Counted from the stretch's first letter, positions 1 through 11,960 are shown. The stretch is 64,000 nt of DNA from Bipolaris cookei (GCA_002286855.1 NRSV01000094.1:1-64000), one strand, 5' to 3'. Made by a program: numbers and translations. The notes: generated from the letters alone by a model not told the origin.

Positions 1-201
1 GCTCTGGGTTTGTTCCGATACTTGGCGGAGTTGTAACAGCGTTACAGAAGGTATCAGAGAAGATAACGAAGAATTACTCTACATTATAATACCTGGAAGA
101 ACACCATTCTATCAACGTCTCAGAAATTGGTCGAAAACTCGTTTATCTAACCTAATAGACTGTACGAATTCAACGCACTTACTCACATTGCGAAATTCGC
201 A

Positions 202-1809
202 ATGGCGGGCGGTGCATCTACGACGGAAGAGGATGGTCGACCTGACGCGGTTGCGACGCGTCAGGACGCGACTACAACAACAAAGGGAAAAAGACCGGAA
301 CTACCGGAAAAATGGATTGAGACACTGGAGAAATAGATAAGGCAACAAGAACAAATACTGACAACAGTAGCAAAAGGAGCGGTTGAGGGTCTGAATAATG
401 CTGGCAGCGAGGAGGACCTCTTCCATATCATCCGCGAACTCACCGCGGCAACAACGACGGTAGGCCAGAACCTGGCCCGTATCAAATTGCCCAAAACGGG
501 CCAAACAACAGATGGAAAGGAAGGGATACAGGCTATACTCCAGAGATTGGACGCGATGGAGGCACGCCTGGAAGAGGGGATAAAGAAGGACAGGACAACA
601 ACCAAGGCGCCCACGTGTCAAGAGCCGATAAGCTGGAGTTAGGTGGCCTCGAGAGGCACTATCCACCCAGCAAAAATCGAAGTACGGATGGAAACAACCA
701 AGGGCACTGAGCCTGAAACGGCGCAAGAAAAGTTGGCCCGTATCCGGGTTGCCATCCCGGATGCAAAGGCAATCATCCCTCATCCAAGAGCGCCCAACAA
801 GATCTCGGTGGTGGTCAAGGACGCAGCGCGACGGGATCAGATCATACAAGCAGGCATTCAGGTTTCGGATGGCATCAAGATCATCCGACGACCTAAATTG
901 ATTATGGTATCAGGCATTCATCTTGGTACCTCAATCCAAAACAAGAAATGCAGCGAAAACGACACGTGGATTAGGCAAGTCAACAAACAAAACCGAAACC
1001 TTCGAGTCGAACAAGTACGATGGCTATACACAGACAAGAACCTTGCTAGCAGGCGGGAAAACAAAACGCAAACAAGAGGATCCATCCTCTTAAGTGTCAG
1101 TACGGAGGAATCCCAACTTAGGGCAGTGCGGGAAGGCATACTGGTTGGAGCGAAATGGCTTCCAGTCCGTCTGTGGGACGTATCGCTCACGGACGGACAA
1201 TGCTTCAAGTGCTGGAAATGGGGCCACAGCCAATCTGTGTGTAATGCGACCAAGGACATCTGCGGACACTGCGCAGGCAGCCATTCCACAAGGGACTGCA
1301 AAACGANGGACGTATCGCTCACGGACAGACAATGCTTCAAGTGCTGGAAATGGGGCCACAGCCAATCTGTGTGTAATGCGACCAAGGACATCTGCGGACA
1401 CTGCGCAGGCAGCCATTCCACAAGGGACTGCAAAACCAAGGGCGACGAAGCAGCCAGCTGTGCAGCCTGCAAGTTAAAGGGTCATAAGGCCTGGATGACT
1501 AGACACTGCAAAGCTCACCAAAGCTTCCGGAAAGCGAATGAGGAAAAAAAGCAAGAATTGCTCATGCGCACTACGCAGATACAGCGCAGCGCCTCCCCAA
1601 CCGCAGGATCCACCACGCCTGTCCTGAGTTTCTTCAGAAGCTCTACAACAGCAAGCAGCGAACATAGGACACAAGTTGATGATAGCCGAAAAAGGAAAAA
1701 AACGGTCGGGAGGCCTACCCACCTCAGCTCTGCGGCCATGGCACCAGGACAGAGCCAACTCTTCCCGATAAGGACAGCCATACCAACAGCTGATTATGAG
1801 ATGGACTAA
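202..1809 (+). pseudogene. Tad-like LINE ORF1 (gag-like, zinc knuckles), broken
   Basis: This is the nucleic-acid-binding ORF1 of a non-LTR retrotransposon. Reading from ATG 202, the frame continues to 1809 but is cut by TAG at 334-336 and 640-642, both explicable as CAG to TAG. The first part is Gln/Glu-rich and coiled-coil-like; the second half carries CCHC zinc knuckles (C-x2-C-x4-H-x4-C, C-x2-C-x3-H-x4-C and a third C-x2-C-x4-H-x7-C). The first two knuckles occur twice because about 129 bp (1176-1304) is repeated at 1308-1436 across an N at 1307; the 132-bp offset keeps the frame. No ORF2 follows. Family assignment comes from the knuckle pattern and the fungal context; the duplication is probably an assembly artefact. 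Confidence 0.8.
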
Positions 1810-2245
1810 TCACTCCAGCACCACACCTCGGCTCCCTTGTCTAAAGGAAGCACCGTTAAATAAGGAAAGAGACAAAAGGAAAGAACGAGACTACGGATAC
1901 TCAGGCGCGGGAGGTTTTTAGACATAAGTTCGCTTAGGTCACGTTTGCCCCGCAATACACATTGTAGCATTCAGTGTTCATAGACCCTCACGGGAACCAG
2001 GCAGCACTTTAAATTGATTTATTTATTTAATAAAACTCAAGCAAGGTGAAGCATTCTCGTCAGCCAAGTCATGTAAGAGGGTTGATTTTTGGTTTATTTG
2101 GTTGGACACACTGCCTACAAGTAGAGATCTCCACATTGAAAATTCCTGCAGTCGCCTCCTGGAGCGCATAAAAAACATGTCATTTGAGCTAACTATCAAC
2201 CAAGCCGAAGTTTCCTGCTAACCGGCCTCCTTATAGACTACCGCT
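1810..2245. other. LINE 3' flank / intergenic
   Basis: No coding signal. It begins as the trailing sequence of the LINE ORF1 and contains an A/T-rich patch near 2010-2035 that could be a 3' UTR or the tail of an internally deleted element. The rest is the downstream flank of the FAD oxidase. Confidence 0.4.
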
Positions 2246-3736
2246 CTAGATCTTGTTCTCTAACACTTTTGTCCGATCTGTTGCAGAGACAAGATGAGAA
2301 CAGAAGACATTTCGCGGGTCCCATCTCTTGCGAACAGCTTTCAATCGCTCCCATGATTCATCTGCCCAATACTTCGACTCTTTTGCTGTAAAGTCTGAAT
2401 CTCCCATGTACGCACCGACGGAATGTGGTTGAACATCTTTCATAATTCTCTTTGTCCAACCGACTTGCTCCTCATCACTCTCCTTACTTTCCCAACAGCT
2501 ATATACTGCAAAATAATGGTCCGATTGCATAGAAAGAGACATCCCTTGCACCTCTCTCTTGCTTGTTGGTGCCAAGGGCATGTAGAATGTATAACTTTTG
2601 CTCGGCGTTGTCTTGAAAGCCTCCTCTAAAATTGAAACGACATCGGCATCGTCTTTCAGATATGCGTTGTCTGTATGGTATCTATGGCTCCGTGGGTTCG
2701 CCATCAAGATGATATTGTACTGTTCGTCTAAATCTGTTGGATGACATATTACTTTATGTAATGTTCCCTCTGGGTGAGTATCCTCAGCCTCTTGTAAAGC
2801 TTTCTGTGCATATTCTGACGAGTCGGTGAATGAGGTAAGAAGAATATTCAAGCTCAGTCCAACATCTGGCATATGGCTTGCAGTGATCGCAAACTCCACA
2901 GATTGATCGAAAGTTGGTGCAATTTTCGTTATCCATTGCATTGCCGGCTGGTAAAGAGAAATTGGGTAGCTGAAGAGCGAGAAGTACATGTCTGTCGATG
3001 GCCGCGTTTGTAGGTAGAAGCGCGTGATAACACCTGGAAAGCCTTTCAAAATTTAGGAGTGAAGAAATATTAATTGGGCAAATATGCGTCGGCTCACCTG
3101 GTCCAACACCCTTAGCTGTCCACAACAATTCTTGATTCTCAGTTTCACTGCAGTGTATGAGGAGACCGTCAGCTGTTACAACATCCAACCCGCGGATGTA
3201 TTGACACGCCCATCCCCAATTCTAGTGTTGTTAGCTCCAAAATTATGAAGGGAAGTGTAGCCAGTATTCACCTTGCAATTCCAACCCATACCTCCTTGCA
3301 ACAGGAACCCTGCAACCGCGACTTCCCCACAATGTCCACCCGGAAACATGCGTCCCTTTGCCTTGAGGATTTTATTGAGGAGCCTGCCCGTTGTGCTAGG
3401 TGAAACTTTCACTATGCCGGTAGTCTCGTCCAAATCAATTTCGTGATAATCACCTAAATCAATCAGGATCGACTCATTCCTAACTGACCACGCGGCCCAG
3501 CTGTGCCCTCCAGCACGCACTGCAATTTGGCAGCCAACGCGATTGGCCAGCTTTACAGTATCGACGATATGACTTTCGCGAGTAGCTTCGACCACGGCCA
3601 ATGGATAGCGTGACACTTCTCTGCGATTGAATACTCGGCCCATTCTAGCTTGCTCATAATGCTTCTCCCCTTTCCAGTAGATTGGAAAACCGGGAGTCAT
3701 TATCTCGTGACCCACACTGAAGTTTTTTTGGTCCAT
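2246..3736 (-). CDS. BBE-type FAD-dependent oxidoreductase
   Basis: Berberine-bridge-enzyme-like oxidase that would oxidise a small-molecule substrate with O2 using covalently bound FAD. Exons 3736-3272, 3221-3098 and 3042-2246 (introns 50 and 55 nt) join in frame to 461 aa, normal for the family. The PCMH FAD-binding fold is residues about 40-215. His78 in AGGHSW and Cys136 in GGHCG match the two residues that hold FAD bicovalently in this family. The C-terminal BBE motif (WADESWERL then WDPRNVF) is present near the end. I see no clear signal peptide, unlike many secreted BBE proteins. It is transcribed away from the P450 at 4214, and the pair looks co-regulated. Substrate unknown. Confidence 0.88.
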
Positions 3737-4213
3737 GCTGCCAAAAAAGTCGCAATTTGATTAGTATCAAACTCAAATGATCTTGAGAAATTTTCTTGAG
3801 AAATGTTCTTGCTCAAGGCAAAGACTTTTTTTGCAGCTGAGTGGTCTGCGCAATAAGTATATAAGGTTCAACGTCAGTCGTACCAAAGCTCGAACGTGCG
3901 CCAGTAGAGCTCCACATAGAAACGAGCGGTCCCACATAGAAACGAGTGGCCCCACATAGAAACTCACGGCTCCACACAGAAACGCACGGCTCCACATAGA
4001 AACGCACGGCTCCACATACCGACATGCGCCTCCTCATGATCATGGAGTGCGGGTGGTGATTTCACAATGCGGAGAAACCCCAGAGTCTTGTTCTGCAGGC
4101 CAAGCACGTGGGGTATGGGGTTTCGGTTTCGTCGATAGCACTCCACATATCAATGTCCATGGCCCATGAAGTAAGGAGATTAACCGCCATCCAAAATCAG
4201 CTCTCAAACTGTG
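3737..4213. promoter_or_regulatory. Shared divergent promoter region of oxidase and P450
   Basis: This 477-bp interval separates the two divergent start codons, so it must carry both promoters. It contains a 20-bp tandem array (3907-4020) roughly in the middle. No specific operator could be assigned. Confidence 0.55.
3907..4020. repeat. 20-bp minisatellite, 5.7 copies
   Basis: Tandem units start at 3907, 3927, 3947, 3967, 3987 and 4007 (last partial). The consensus is CGGCTCCACATAGAAACGCA with 1-5 differences per unit. The array lies between the divergent oxidase and P450 genes. The units are directly adjacent without spacers, so this is not a CRISPR-type array. Confidence 0.95.
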
Positions 4214-5833
4214 ATGATGCCATATCTTTTGCTAAGTATATTTGGAAGTCTAGTAGTCTATGTAAGATATTGCTCGTGGGATATTCTAAACGTCTCTTAA
4301 CTTGAATAGACTCTGTACAGATCGTTGGCCTCACCACTTCGAAAAATCCCTGGTCCTTGGTATGCTGGCTTCACAAATCTGGTCTTGAAGAAGCATGTTA
4401 TTACGGGGCAACGACTCCACTACATTCATGCCCTCCATGAAAAATATGGACCAATCGTTCGCATTGCGCCAACTGAGATCGACGTATCCGACCCAGAAGC
4501 ATACAAACAAATACATCGCATCGGATCCGGATTTTTAAAAGATCCGTGGTACCAATCGTTTCGTGAAGGCGAGAACGGTGTGCACGATATATTCTCCATG
4601 ATTGACCCGAAGGATCACTCGGAAAGGAGGAGACTTTTTGCTCCGTTGTGGACCAATTCTTCTCTGCATGAACACTGGGAGACCATGGTCAAGGAGAAAG
4701 CTCGGCTGACGGTATCAAAGATCAAACGTGATGCCCTAGCAAAAGAAGCTGATATCTTCAAATGGTGGACATTTATGACCACCGATGTGATCTCTCATTT
4801 GGCTTTCGGCGAGTCTCTGAACATGTTAGAACAAGAATCGGTAGGATACTCAATTACATTCTTTGAAGGCGAGGCTGATCAGCTATTGCGCAGCGCAACC
4901 AATATGTTCATGACTTGGAGACCGTATTGAAGATTTCCGGAGTATTTGCCGAGTTCCACGCCCTTAAAATCATTTTTAAGATATTCCCAATACCGGCAGT
5001 ACGGCAAATGTTGCAAGCTGATGACCGCGTACAGGAATATGGTCGCGTGGCTGTGGTGAATGCGAAAGGTCGAGACATCTCAAAAGCAAATGTCTTTTCA
5101 AGACTGATTGCACAGTGGAATACAGAAAAGAGTGAAAAGGGTGGCAGAGGCCTCTCAGAATACGAAGTTGCATTCGAGGCTGGAGGCTTCATTGTTGCAG
5201 GCTCAGGAACGACTGCTGTTACGTTAACATATCTTATTTGGGCGGTCCTCTGCCACTCAGACATCCAAAAGAAGCTTGAAGCGGAGGTTTCACAGCTAGA
5301 TCCAGACTACTCCGACGCAAACTTAGAGAAGCTACCTTACCTAAACGCCGTGATCGATGAGACTTTGAGGTTGTACGGTGCTGCTCCAGGAAGCTTGCCT
5401 CGACAGGCTCCTAAAGGTGGGGTGACACTTCATGGAGGGTATTTCATTCCAGAAAATACGACCGTCAGCTCACAAGCATACACATTACACCGAAACGAGC
5501 ATGTTTATCGGAATGCCCTGAGGTAGGTGGTCTGTGTGCCGAGCAGCTATGTCGTTTCAACTGATGGTTTTTAGCTTTTCTCCAGACAGATTCATTGATG
5601 GAAATGGCGATTATGCTCCTCCCAAAGAATCTTATGCTCCTTTTGGCGCAGGGTCTCGAACATGTCTTGGTATACATCTGGCCAAGATGGAACTCCGTCA
5701 TGGAACAGCAGAGTTCTTCCGTGAATGTGCCGGTGCTAAGGTTTCGGCGTCTATGGGTCCAGAGGACATGGAGTTAGCTAACTTTTTCTTAATATCGCCA
5801 AAGGGAAACCGCTGCTGTGTGTCTCTAACTTAG
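4214..5833 (+). CDS. Cytochrome P450 monooxygenase
   Basis: Membrane-anchored haem-thiolate monooxygenase. Four exons (4214-4261, 4310-4840, 4894-5522, 5575-5833; introns 48, 53 and 52 nt) join to exactly 488 aa. The first exon encodes only a hydrophobic N-terminal anchor (MMPYLLLSIFGSLVVY) and leads into the proline-rich KIPGPW hinge. The K-helix ETLR, a PERF-like FSPDRF and the haem-ligand loop FGAGSRTCLG (Cys433) are intact. The I-helix reads AGSGTT, lacking the usual acidic residue before the conserved Thr. The intron at 4841 is chosen because it restores the conserved YVHDLE segment. It is divergent from the BBE oxidase. Likely specialised metabolism; substrate unknown. Confidence 0.92.
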
Positions 5834-5932
5834 TTATGTATAACATATTTCGCAAGCGAGCGGACCACTTTCCACCGACTCATTAATGCCAACACAATAT
5901 CACGCTGTTTTGTCATAGTTAATCAACTATTA

Positions 5933-7297
5933 TCGTGTTTCACCAGTGTGCACCCACCCCAGTGTGCGCCCCACGAAATATTAGTATCTCACCTTCGCAA
6001 CAATAACGTGTTATGTCTCAACAACATCAAACTCAAAAGACCTATACTGAAGCTGACATTACTCTTGCTATCTATTATCTCCAAAAACGCGAAAAACTAA
6101 ACCTAAGGCATGCTGAATTAATCTATAGCGTCCCAAAACGGACGATACAACAGCGACGTATTGGAAAGCCCTGTCGACGCGACTACGAGCCACCAGTAAA
6201 GCGCCTAACAAAGTTAGAAGAGTAGGCTATTACTAGACGTGTAATACTTGAGACTGAGCGAGGACTACCCTGTGGAAGAGACGATGTGCGAGATATGGCT
6301 AATAGACTGCTCCAAGAGCGTGGCAGAAAGGAAATGGTAAGAACTGGGTTGACAGGTTTGTCCAGCGCAATCCTGAGTTACGTACGCGCCGGAGCCGTCC
6401 ATATGATCATCAGCGAGCTGCCTGGGAAGACCCAGCGTTTATTAAGAGCTAGTTCGAGCTAGTTCGAGCTAGTTCAGAATACGAAGGCGAAGTATGGTAT
6501 CGTAGACGAAGGTATCCACAACTTTGATGAAACTGGCTTTATTATGCGCAAGATTTTATCACAGTCAGTTATTACAGGCTCAGACAAACCAGGAAGAACA
6601 AAGAAGATCCAGCCAGGCAGTCATGAGTGGGTTACGCTGATACAAGGCGTCGGCGCAACAGCGAAGCGTATCCCAGCCTTTCTCATCTTCGCAGGCAAGG
6701 TTCTAACCTCCATCTGGTTCACAGAGAACCTGCCACGCAACTGTATGATTCAAGTTAGTCCTAGCGGTTGGACGAACAACAATCTAGCGCTTGACTGGCT
6801 CCATCACTTCGATCCCCATGCGCGCCCCGTGGGGATGCATAGGCTGCTCATTATTGACGGCCACGAGAGCCACTGCTCGGTGGAGTTCCAAGATCTCTGT
6901 GAAGAGAAGAAGGTAGTTCTCCTCTGTATGCGTCTCCACTCGTCGCACCTCTTGCAGCCTCTTGATGTTGGCTGCTTCTCGCCGTTGAAGCGCGCGTACG
7001 GTGACGCTATCTCGGTCTTGGCACGCAATCGCATCCAGCATATCAGCAAAGAAACCTTCCTACCAGAAAACATCCGCGGAGAGTTTCGAGCTTGACGTCG
7101 TGCTGCGTACACCAGCTCTACCAGCGTAAGAAAACAGCAGCTGGGACCCAAAAACGCTGCGCAACGCGCGCGAAATGGAGGCGCAGACTACGCTTGTTCG
7201 AAACCGCATGCAAATCCAGCAAGTTTCTCCTACTAGTTCTCTCAAAGAGCAGATGCAGCAGTTGAGTAAGGGAGCCCAGCAGATAATACATACAATG
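5933..7297 (+). mobile_element. Fot1/pogo-type transposon copy, broken and 3' truncated
   Basis: DNA transposon of the Tc1/mariner superfamily. The left terminal repeat starts after a TA at 5931-5932 and resembles the terminus of the copy at 14276. The transposase begins at 6013 with an N-terminal helix-turn-helix region, meets a TAG at 6223-6225, and is scrambled to 6540, with a triplicated GAGCTAGTTC-type stretch near 6450-6475. The DDE part resumes at 6544-7095 (FDETGF, LLIIDGHESH, LLQPLDVGCF). A C-terminal coiled-coil piece runs to 7297, where the inverted-repeat element begins. 6246-6703 is nearly identical to 14569-15025. Confidence 0.85.
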
Positions 7298-7298
7298 T

Positions 7299-8158
7299 CC
7301 ATCGGTCAGTGCACGCTTTGGCCCCTCCACCCACATAAAAACATGAAGCTGCAGCACCACATACAAAAGCAATCATCGCGATGTTTTTTAGTGGAGTAGT
7401 AAACACGACCTGGATATTACATTGCGCTACATATATTTAATAAGCTCTTTCTCTTGTGTGGTGTTGAGGTGTCGTCGTTCTGCATCTCTGTCGGCGCGTG
7501 ACGCGCATACCCCGCGGTGTCTTCGAGACAATGTTGACCGGTCACAACTATATTTTTTTGCGGTCGCTGCATAGACAAAAGATTGGCCTGGCACCCCAGT
7601 ACCAAAGTCTGCAAGGACATCTTCTAAATTTGTCATGGTGTGGAGATATTTGAGATAGGATTTTGGTGGTAAAAATGTTGTTTTGGTAAAAATCGTGCAC
7701 TGACTGATAGGGTGGGTGGACACCTCATGCGCACCGACACCCACCCTACCGAGGTTGACGGCCAAACGACCCACCCACCAAATTAACACCACCACTTCAA
7801 CACGCGATAACTCGACCAACATGACAAATTTAGAAGATGTCCTTGCAGACTTTGGTACTGGGGTGCCAGGCCAATCTTTTGTCTATGCAGCGACCGCAAA
7901 AAAATATAGTTGTGACCGGTCAACATTGTCTCGAAGACACCGCGGGGTATGCGCGTCACGCGCCGACAGAGATGCAGAACGACGACACCTCAACACCACA
8001 CAAGAGAAAGAGCTTATTAAATATATGTAGCGCAATGTAATATCCAGGTCGTGTTTACTACTCCACTAAAAAACATCGCGATGATTGCTTTTGTATGTGG
8101 TGCTGCAGCTTCATGTTTTTATGTGGGTGGAGGGGCCAAAGCGTGCACTGACTGATGG
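7299..8158. mobile_element. Head-to-head pair of deleted pogo-like elements (large palindrome)
   Basis: Arms 7299-7637 and 7820-8158 are near-perfect reverse complements separated by 182 bp. Each arm contains the 5' end of the same transposase (start MTNLEDVLADFGTG, then a helix-turn-helix region) fused directly to the 3' terminal repeat, so each is an internally deleted, non-autonomous element. The minus-strand copy has its own 5' terminal repeat in the spacer (about 7694-7712, CGTGCACTGACTGATA), matching the outer ends. The spacer also holds a small hairpin (GGGTGGGTG ... CACCCACCC). No intact protein is encoded. Confidence 0.85.
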
Positions 8159-8276
8159 AACACTGTAAGACATCCTGTGCAGCCACCGGAGTTTGCACAT
8201 GAGATATATCAATAACAACACGCTTCTGACGCTTCTGATTTTGAGTAGAGCCTTTTGAGACTTTTTAATTACCATT

Positions 8277-9165
8277 TTGGGACAATTGTATAACTTTTTC
8301 TGCGTTGCGGATAGCTTTCTGGCACTCCTTCTCCATCAGCTTTTTAGCCCGCTCCGCCTCCCGCTCTATCTTGAGTCTCTCACGCTGCACCCGCTTCTCA
8401 TCTTGCTGCTGAAGTTTGTACAGCCGAGCTTGCTTTCTTTGCTGCTTACTCTTTTTTGGAGTCGTAACTGCTCGGCTTGGTGTTATCGTTCTATCTCATC
8501 GTTCTGGGCTTGACGTACTTTTTTGGGCGACCAGAAAACAGCTCCATCATGGTACTCCTCGGGTTTATCGAACCGGAAAGTATATCTCTTCTTCTTGTGT
8601 CTCTTTTTGGCTAAAAGCGAGGCCCGTAAGCCTCGTGTTTCTGCTCTAAGTATACTACTTTGAGCTGAAATGTGGTGGAGACTCCGCTGGATCTTTTTCA
8701 CCGCCTTGTTGCTCGATTTATCGGTGACCTGGTCGATCATCGTCTTGAATTTAAGCCAATCCTCGCTGCTATACCGAGAGCTAGAGTTATCACCTGAACT
8801 AGAGTGGATATGCCAGAATCTTTGTAGTACAACCTCAGCGTTCGGTGGATGAATACCAGTAACTTCAAAGGATTTTTTGATGGTTTCCTTCTTAAAAGCA
8901 GTACTCCAGGCCTTCCAGAAAAACAAGAAGAAGTCTCCTTTCATCACTTGGCTGATATTTTGGTTCTCGTGAAGGTAGTTTTCGAGCTGGGTTGAATAAG
9001 CTGATGATAGAGGTTTAAATATCCCAACGTCGAGCGGCTGGAGCGTATCGGTTGCATGGGGCAGAAATATAGCCAATAGGGTCTTGTGTTCATCACAATA
9101 TCGAATAAAATCCGTGGTTATACGGGATAAGTGGCCATCCAGGAATAGTAATCGGTACCCAGTAA
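8277..9165 (-). pseudogene. Fot1/pogo transposase C-terminal fragment
   Basis: Reverse-strand remnant beginning inside the catalytic domain near 9165 (LLFLDGH, then LPHATDTLQPLDVGIF, the usual signature around the second and third acidic positions). It continues through a Lys/Arg-rich tail; 9076-8483 is open, and the rest is frameshifted. The N-terminal half is absent. It meets an oppositely oriented fragment at about 9165. Confidence 0.8.
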
Positions 9166-9846
9166 GAGCATGCCGTCCGGTTTCTCTCAGGTAGTGAAGG
9201 ATAACAGTGATGAACTGGTCCGGAAGCTTGAAAGAGCAATTCGCCGCGCTAATACTCGGGACAGGTTTTTACAGCTTGAGAATGAGGGGCTACTTACATC
9301 ACTCGAAACCAAAAGCGTACAAAGAGTGGCAGACGCCTGCCACTTGGAGGGAAACAAATGCGTCCTACTGACGCTGTCTTCTACTCACCTCGAGAGCTTC
9401 AAGAAGCTCAGGATAAAAGAGCCACAGAAGACGCAGAATTACTAACAGAAAAAGCTTGAAAAGCTAATGCCAAGAAGCTTCAAGATGCAAAGAAAGTCCT
9501 GGGTGAAAAGGCCAAACAGGAGGTTCGAGAGAAGAGAGAGAGAAACAATAAGGTGAAGGTGAAGGAGAAGGCTGAGAAAGTAGCCCAAAGAGAGCTCCAA
9601 AAGTAGCAGAAAAGCCACGATATAGCTTTACAAACTTCCCAAAAAGGCAGGCGTAAAGATTCAAACGCACCACCTAAACCCAAGAAGCGTCAAAAACGAC
9701 CAGGTGGTGGTGGTCCACGGCGTGGGCGTTCAGATGAGCCCATACAAGCTCCATTGCCTATACCAGCTCACACCACTAAGTCGGGCCGCAGCGTTACGCT
9801 CCCATCAAAATCAGATAGTACAGAATGTTTGCAAGGCTCTATTTAG
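9166..9846 (+). pseudogene. Second pogo transposase C-terminal tail
   Basis: Forward-strand remnant of a different transposase copy. It carries the coiled-coil LENEGLLTSLETK region, a frameshift near 9310, a long Lys/Glu-rich stretch, a Gly-rich patch (PGGGGPRRGRS) and the family-typical terminal motif TKSGRSVTLPSK. Several stops interrupt it. The sequence after 9850 is probably the 3' untranslated part of this element. Confidence 0.7.
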
Positions 9847-10524
9847 CAAAACACTATAACATTATCGGTATACAACGTTGCGGTGTGGTTCAATAACCTC
9901 ATCTTGGTAGTGGTGATAATGGTGCTCTACCCGGCCATTCGCTATATAGTGACGTTAACGATTTAAGAAAAGAGAGGTCTTAAAACGTTATGAACCTATA
10001 AAGTTGTACTATAACGTGTTAATCTACCTATGTATGAGTCTCCCCAGTCTATTGAACGCTGCTTTTGCTTGGCTGGCTCGGATGGCTAGGTGTCCTTGGA
10101 AGGATAGCCGGTTGTCAAAGTAACCAGAATGGGTATATCTTCAAGGTCAGTCGCAAACTCACCCAAGAGTATCTATAGTTGTATTATTTCTCTACATACT
10201 GCTTTTTCCAATGTAAGAGATAGAGGCACAAGGCCAGAGTAACCTTCATAGTCATTGTAAATGCGACAGAAGTAAGGGCAAATTCGAAAACTGTAATCCA
10301 GAGAATATTGATTTCGTGTGATAGGTAAAAGCTACTATAGGATGAGAGTAAATGTGGTCCCTAATCGATTGTGGAATTCTCCTCAACCTTACAGATACAA
10401 TAGGTATGACTGGTGACTGCGCGTGAAACGAAGATTCAAACAAGTCGATTTAACACAAAGTACGAAGCACAAATCTCAGTTTCATTCCGCAGAGCATCGA
10501 ACAAAGCTTTCAACCTCATCGTAC
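9847..10524. other. Element tail and intergenic
   Basis: No gene seen. 9847-10030 is A/T-rich and probably the 3' end of the preceding transposon copy. 10030-10524 is the downstream flank of the SDR gene and holds no recognisable motif. Confidence 0.4.
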
Positions 10525-11716
10525 CTAATAGCCTGGAAACTCAAAGTTTTGTTCTGCTGGCAACCACTCAGTTCCACCATCATTTGGCATTTGACCCGGA
10601 AACGTCGTATGCAAGCCATAAATATCGGGGTGATTCTGAACGAGCTCTCCTTGCGCTATAACATCCTCGAGGTCATGCTGAACATCAAAATACTTCCCCT
10701 TCAAGATATCTTTCGCAATACCTGTTGCTAAAGCAACGCAAACCATACCACTGAGGTGCGGTGAGTCCTTGAATCTTTGCAATGTTTCTACTATTCCTTC
10801 CTTAAGCTCTGGGAAAGCTTCGAATGGTTTTTCCAATGCCTCTGTAGAGTCACAAGGTCAGAAGAGTCCATGCCATATCGTCTTTTCGTTTCCTCACCTT
10901 TTGATGCTATTGCTGAAGCTACCGCACCCGGATGAAGAGCATACATATGGATATTTTCATATCCTAGAATGTCCATCTCCATTTGCAAACAACTGGTCAT
11001 CCTGATCATCGCTGTTTTGCTTACAGAATAGGTGGTGTTGAATGGAAGCACAACGGACCCGGATCGGGATGCAATATTCAAAACACAGCCCCCGTGTCGC
11101 TCCATAAACACAGAAAGAGCGAGTCTGGTAAGAAAGTACGGACCGTGAAGATTGGTCGCCATTTTTTCTGCAAACAGCTCTAAATCCTGATTATGGGCCT
11201 ATGTATGAATGAGCATCTCTTCAGCATATTGTTTAGGCATCTTACAGGGCCCACACTATCGACTGCCGCGTTGTTGACCAAAACATCGATTGTGCCGTAA
11301 GTTTGGATAACCTGTGGGAGATCAGTTAGACGAGAAAGTATCAAAAGACTCTGAACTATCTCACTTGCTGGATGAGAGCCTTGCACTCATTTAGACGAGC
11401 AACATCGCATTGAATAAAAGTGACAGAATGTGCGCCAAGTGCAACAAGTTGGTCTTTGATGTTGGATGAAGGTTCCTTTCGATTGTATACCAAGACCAAA
11501 GTGGCTCCGGAGATAGCAAAACATTCGCCAATGGCGCTTCCGATTGTTCCAAGAGCGCCTGTAGTTTTGTTGTTGAGCTTAGATGTGCCTTCTCTTGAAT
11601 TATCGGAAAGCCTTACCCGTGATTACTACAACTTTCTTTTGGAGGGATCCTATGAATTTTGAAGGTTGAACAAAAGGATAAACCTCATTGTGAAGACGTG
11701 GTCTAATTCCTGTCAT
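10525..11716 (-). CDS. Short-chain dehydrogenase/reductase
   Basis: NAD(P)-dependent oxidoreductase with a Rossmann fold. Five exons (11716-11617, 11558-11365, 11311-11246, 11186-10898, 10841-10525; introns 53-59 nt) give exactly 321 aa. The cofactor loop is TGALGTIG (residues 33-40), the structural motif is NNAA, and the catalytic residues are Ser160, Tyr173 and Lys177 (YSVSK). The C-terminal extension of about 85 residues is longer than in minimal SDRs. The nearest intact neighbours are a P450 upstream and a SnoaL-like protein downstream, which suggests a tailoring step in a small-molecule pathway. Substrate cannot be read from the sequence. Confidence 0.9.
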
Positions 11717-11960
11717 GATTATGCTGACAGAATTCACGAAGTGCTTCAAAGCATTTACAGAAGGGAAGTTGGGGTCACATACGCACTCTATTGTAAAGGG
11801 GACGGGAGGTGGGGGTTGTAAACTCTAACATCCAGAGTTGCTAACAATTAATTTGATCGGCAGATTGATTCATGAATGTACCACATCACGCTCGTGACAC
11901 CATACACGTCCCTACCTCTGGCACGTTCGCGAACCAATCTGTCGACCAAATTGATTTTTA

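Noticed and set aside
261..849. Reverse-strand ORFs of 117 and 182 codons over the LINE ORF1 start
   Set aside because: They lie antisense to a frame that shows coiled-coil and zinc-knuckle coding, and have no domain of their own.
3907..4020. Possible CRISPR array
   Set aside because: Units are contiguous 20-bp tandem copies without unique spacers, in a eukaryotic context with no cas genes.
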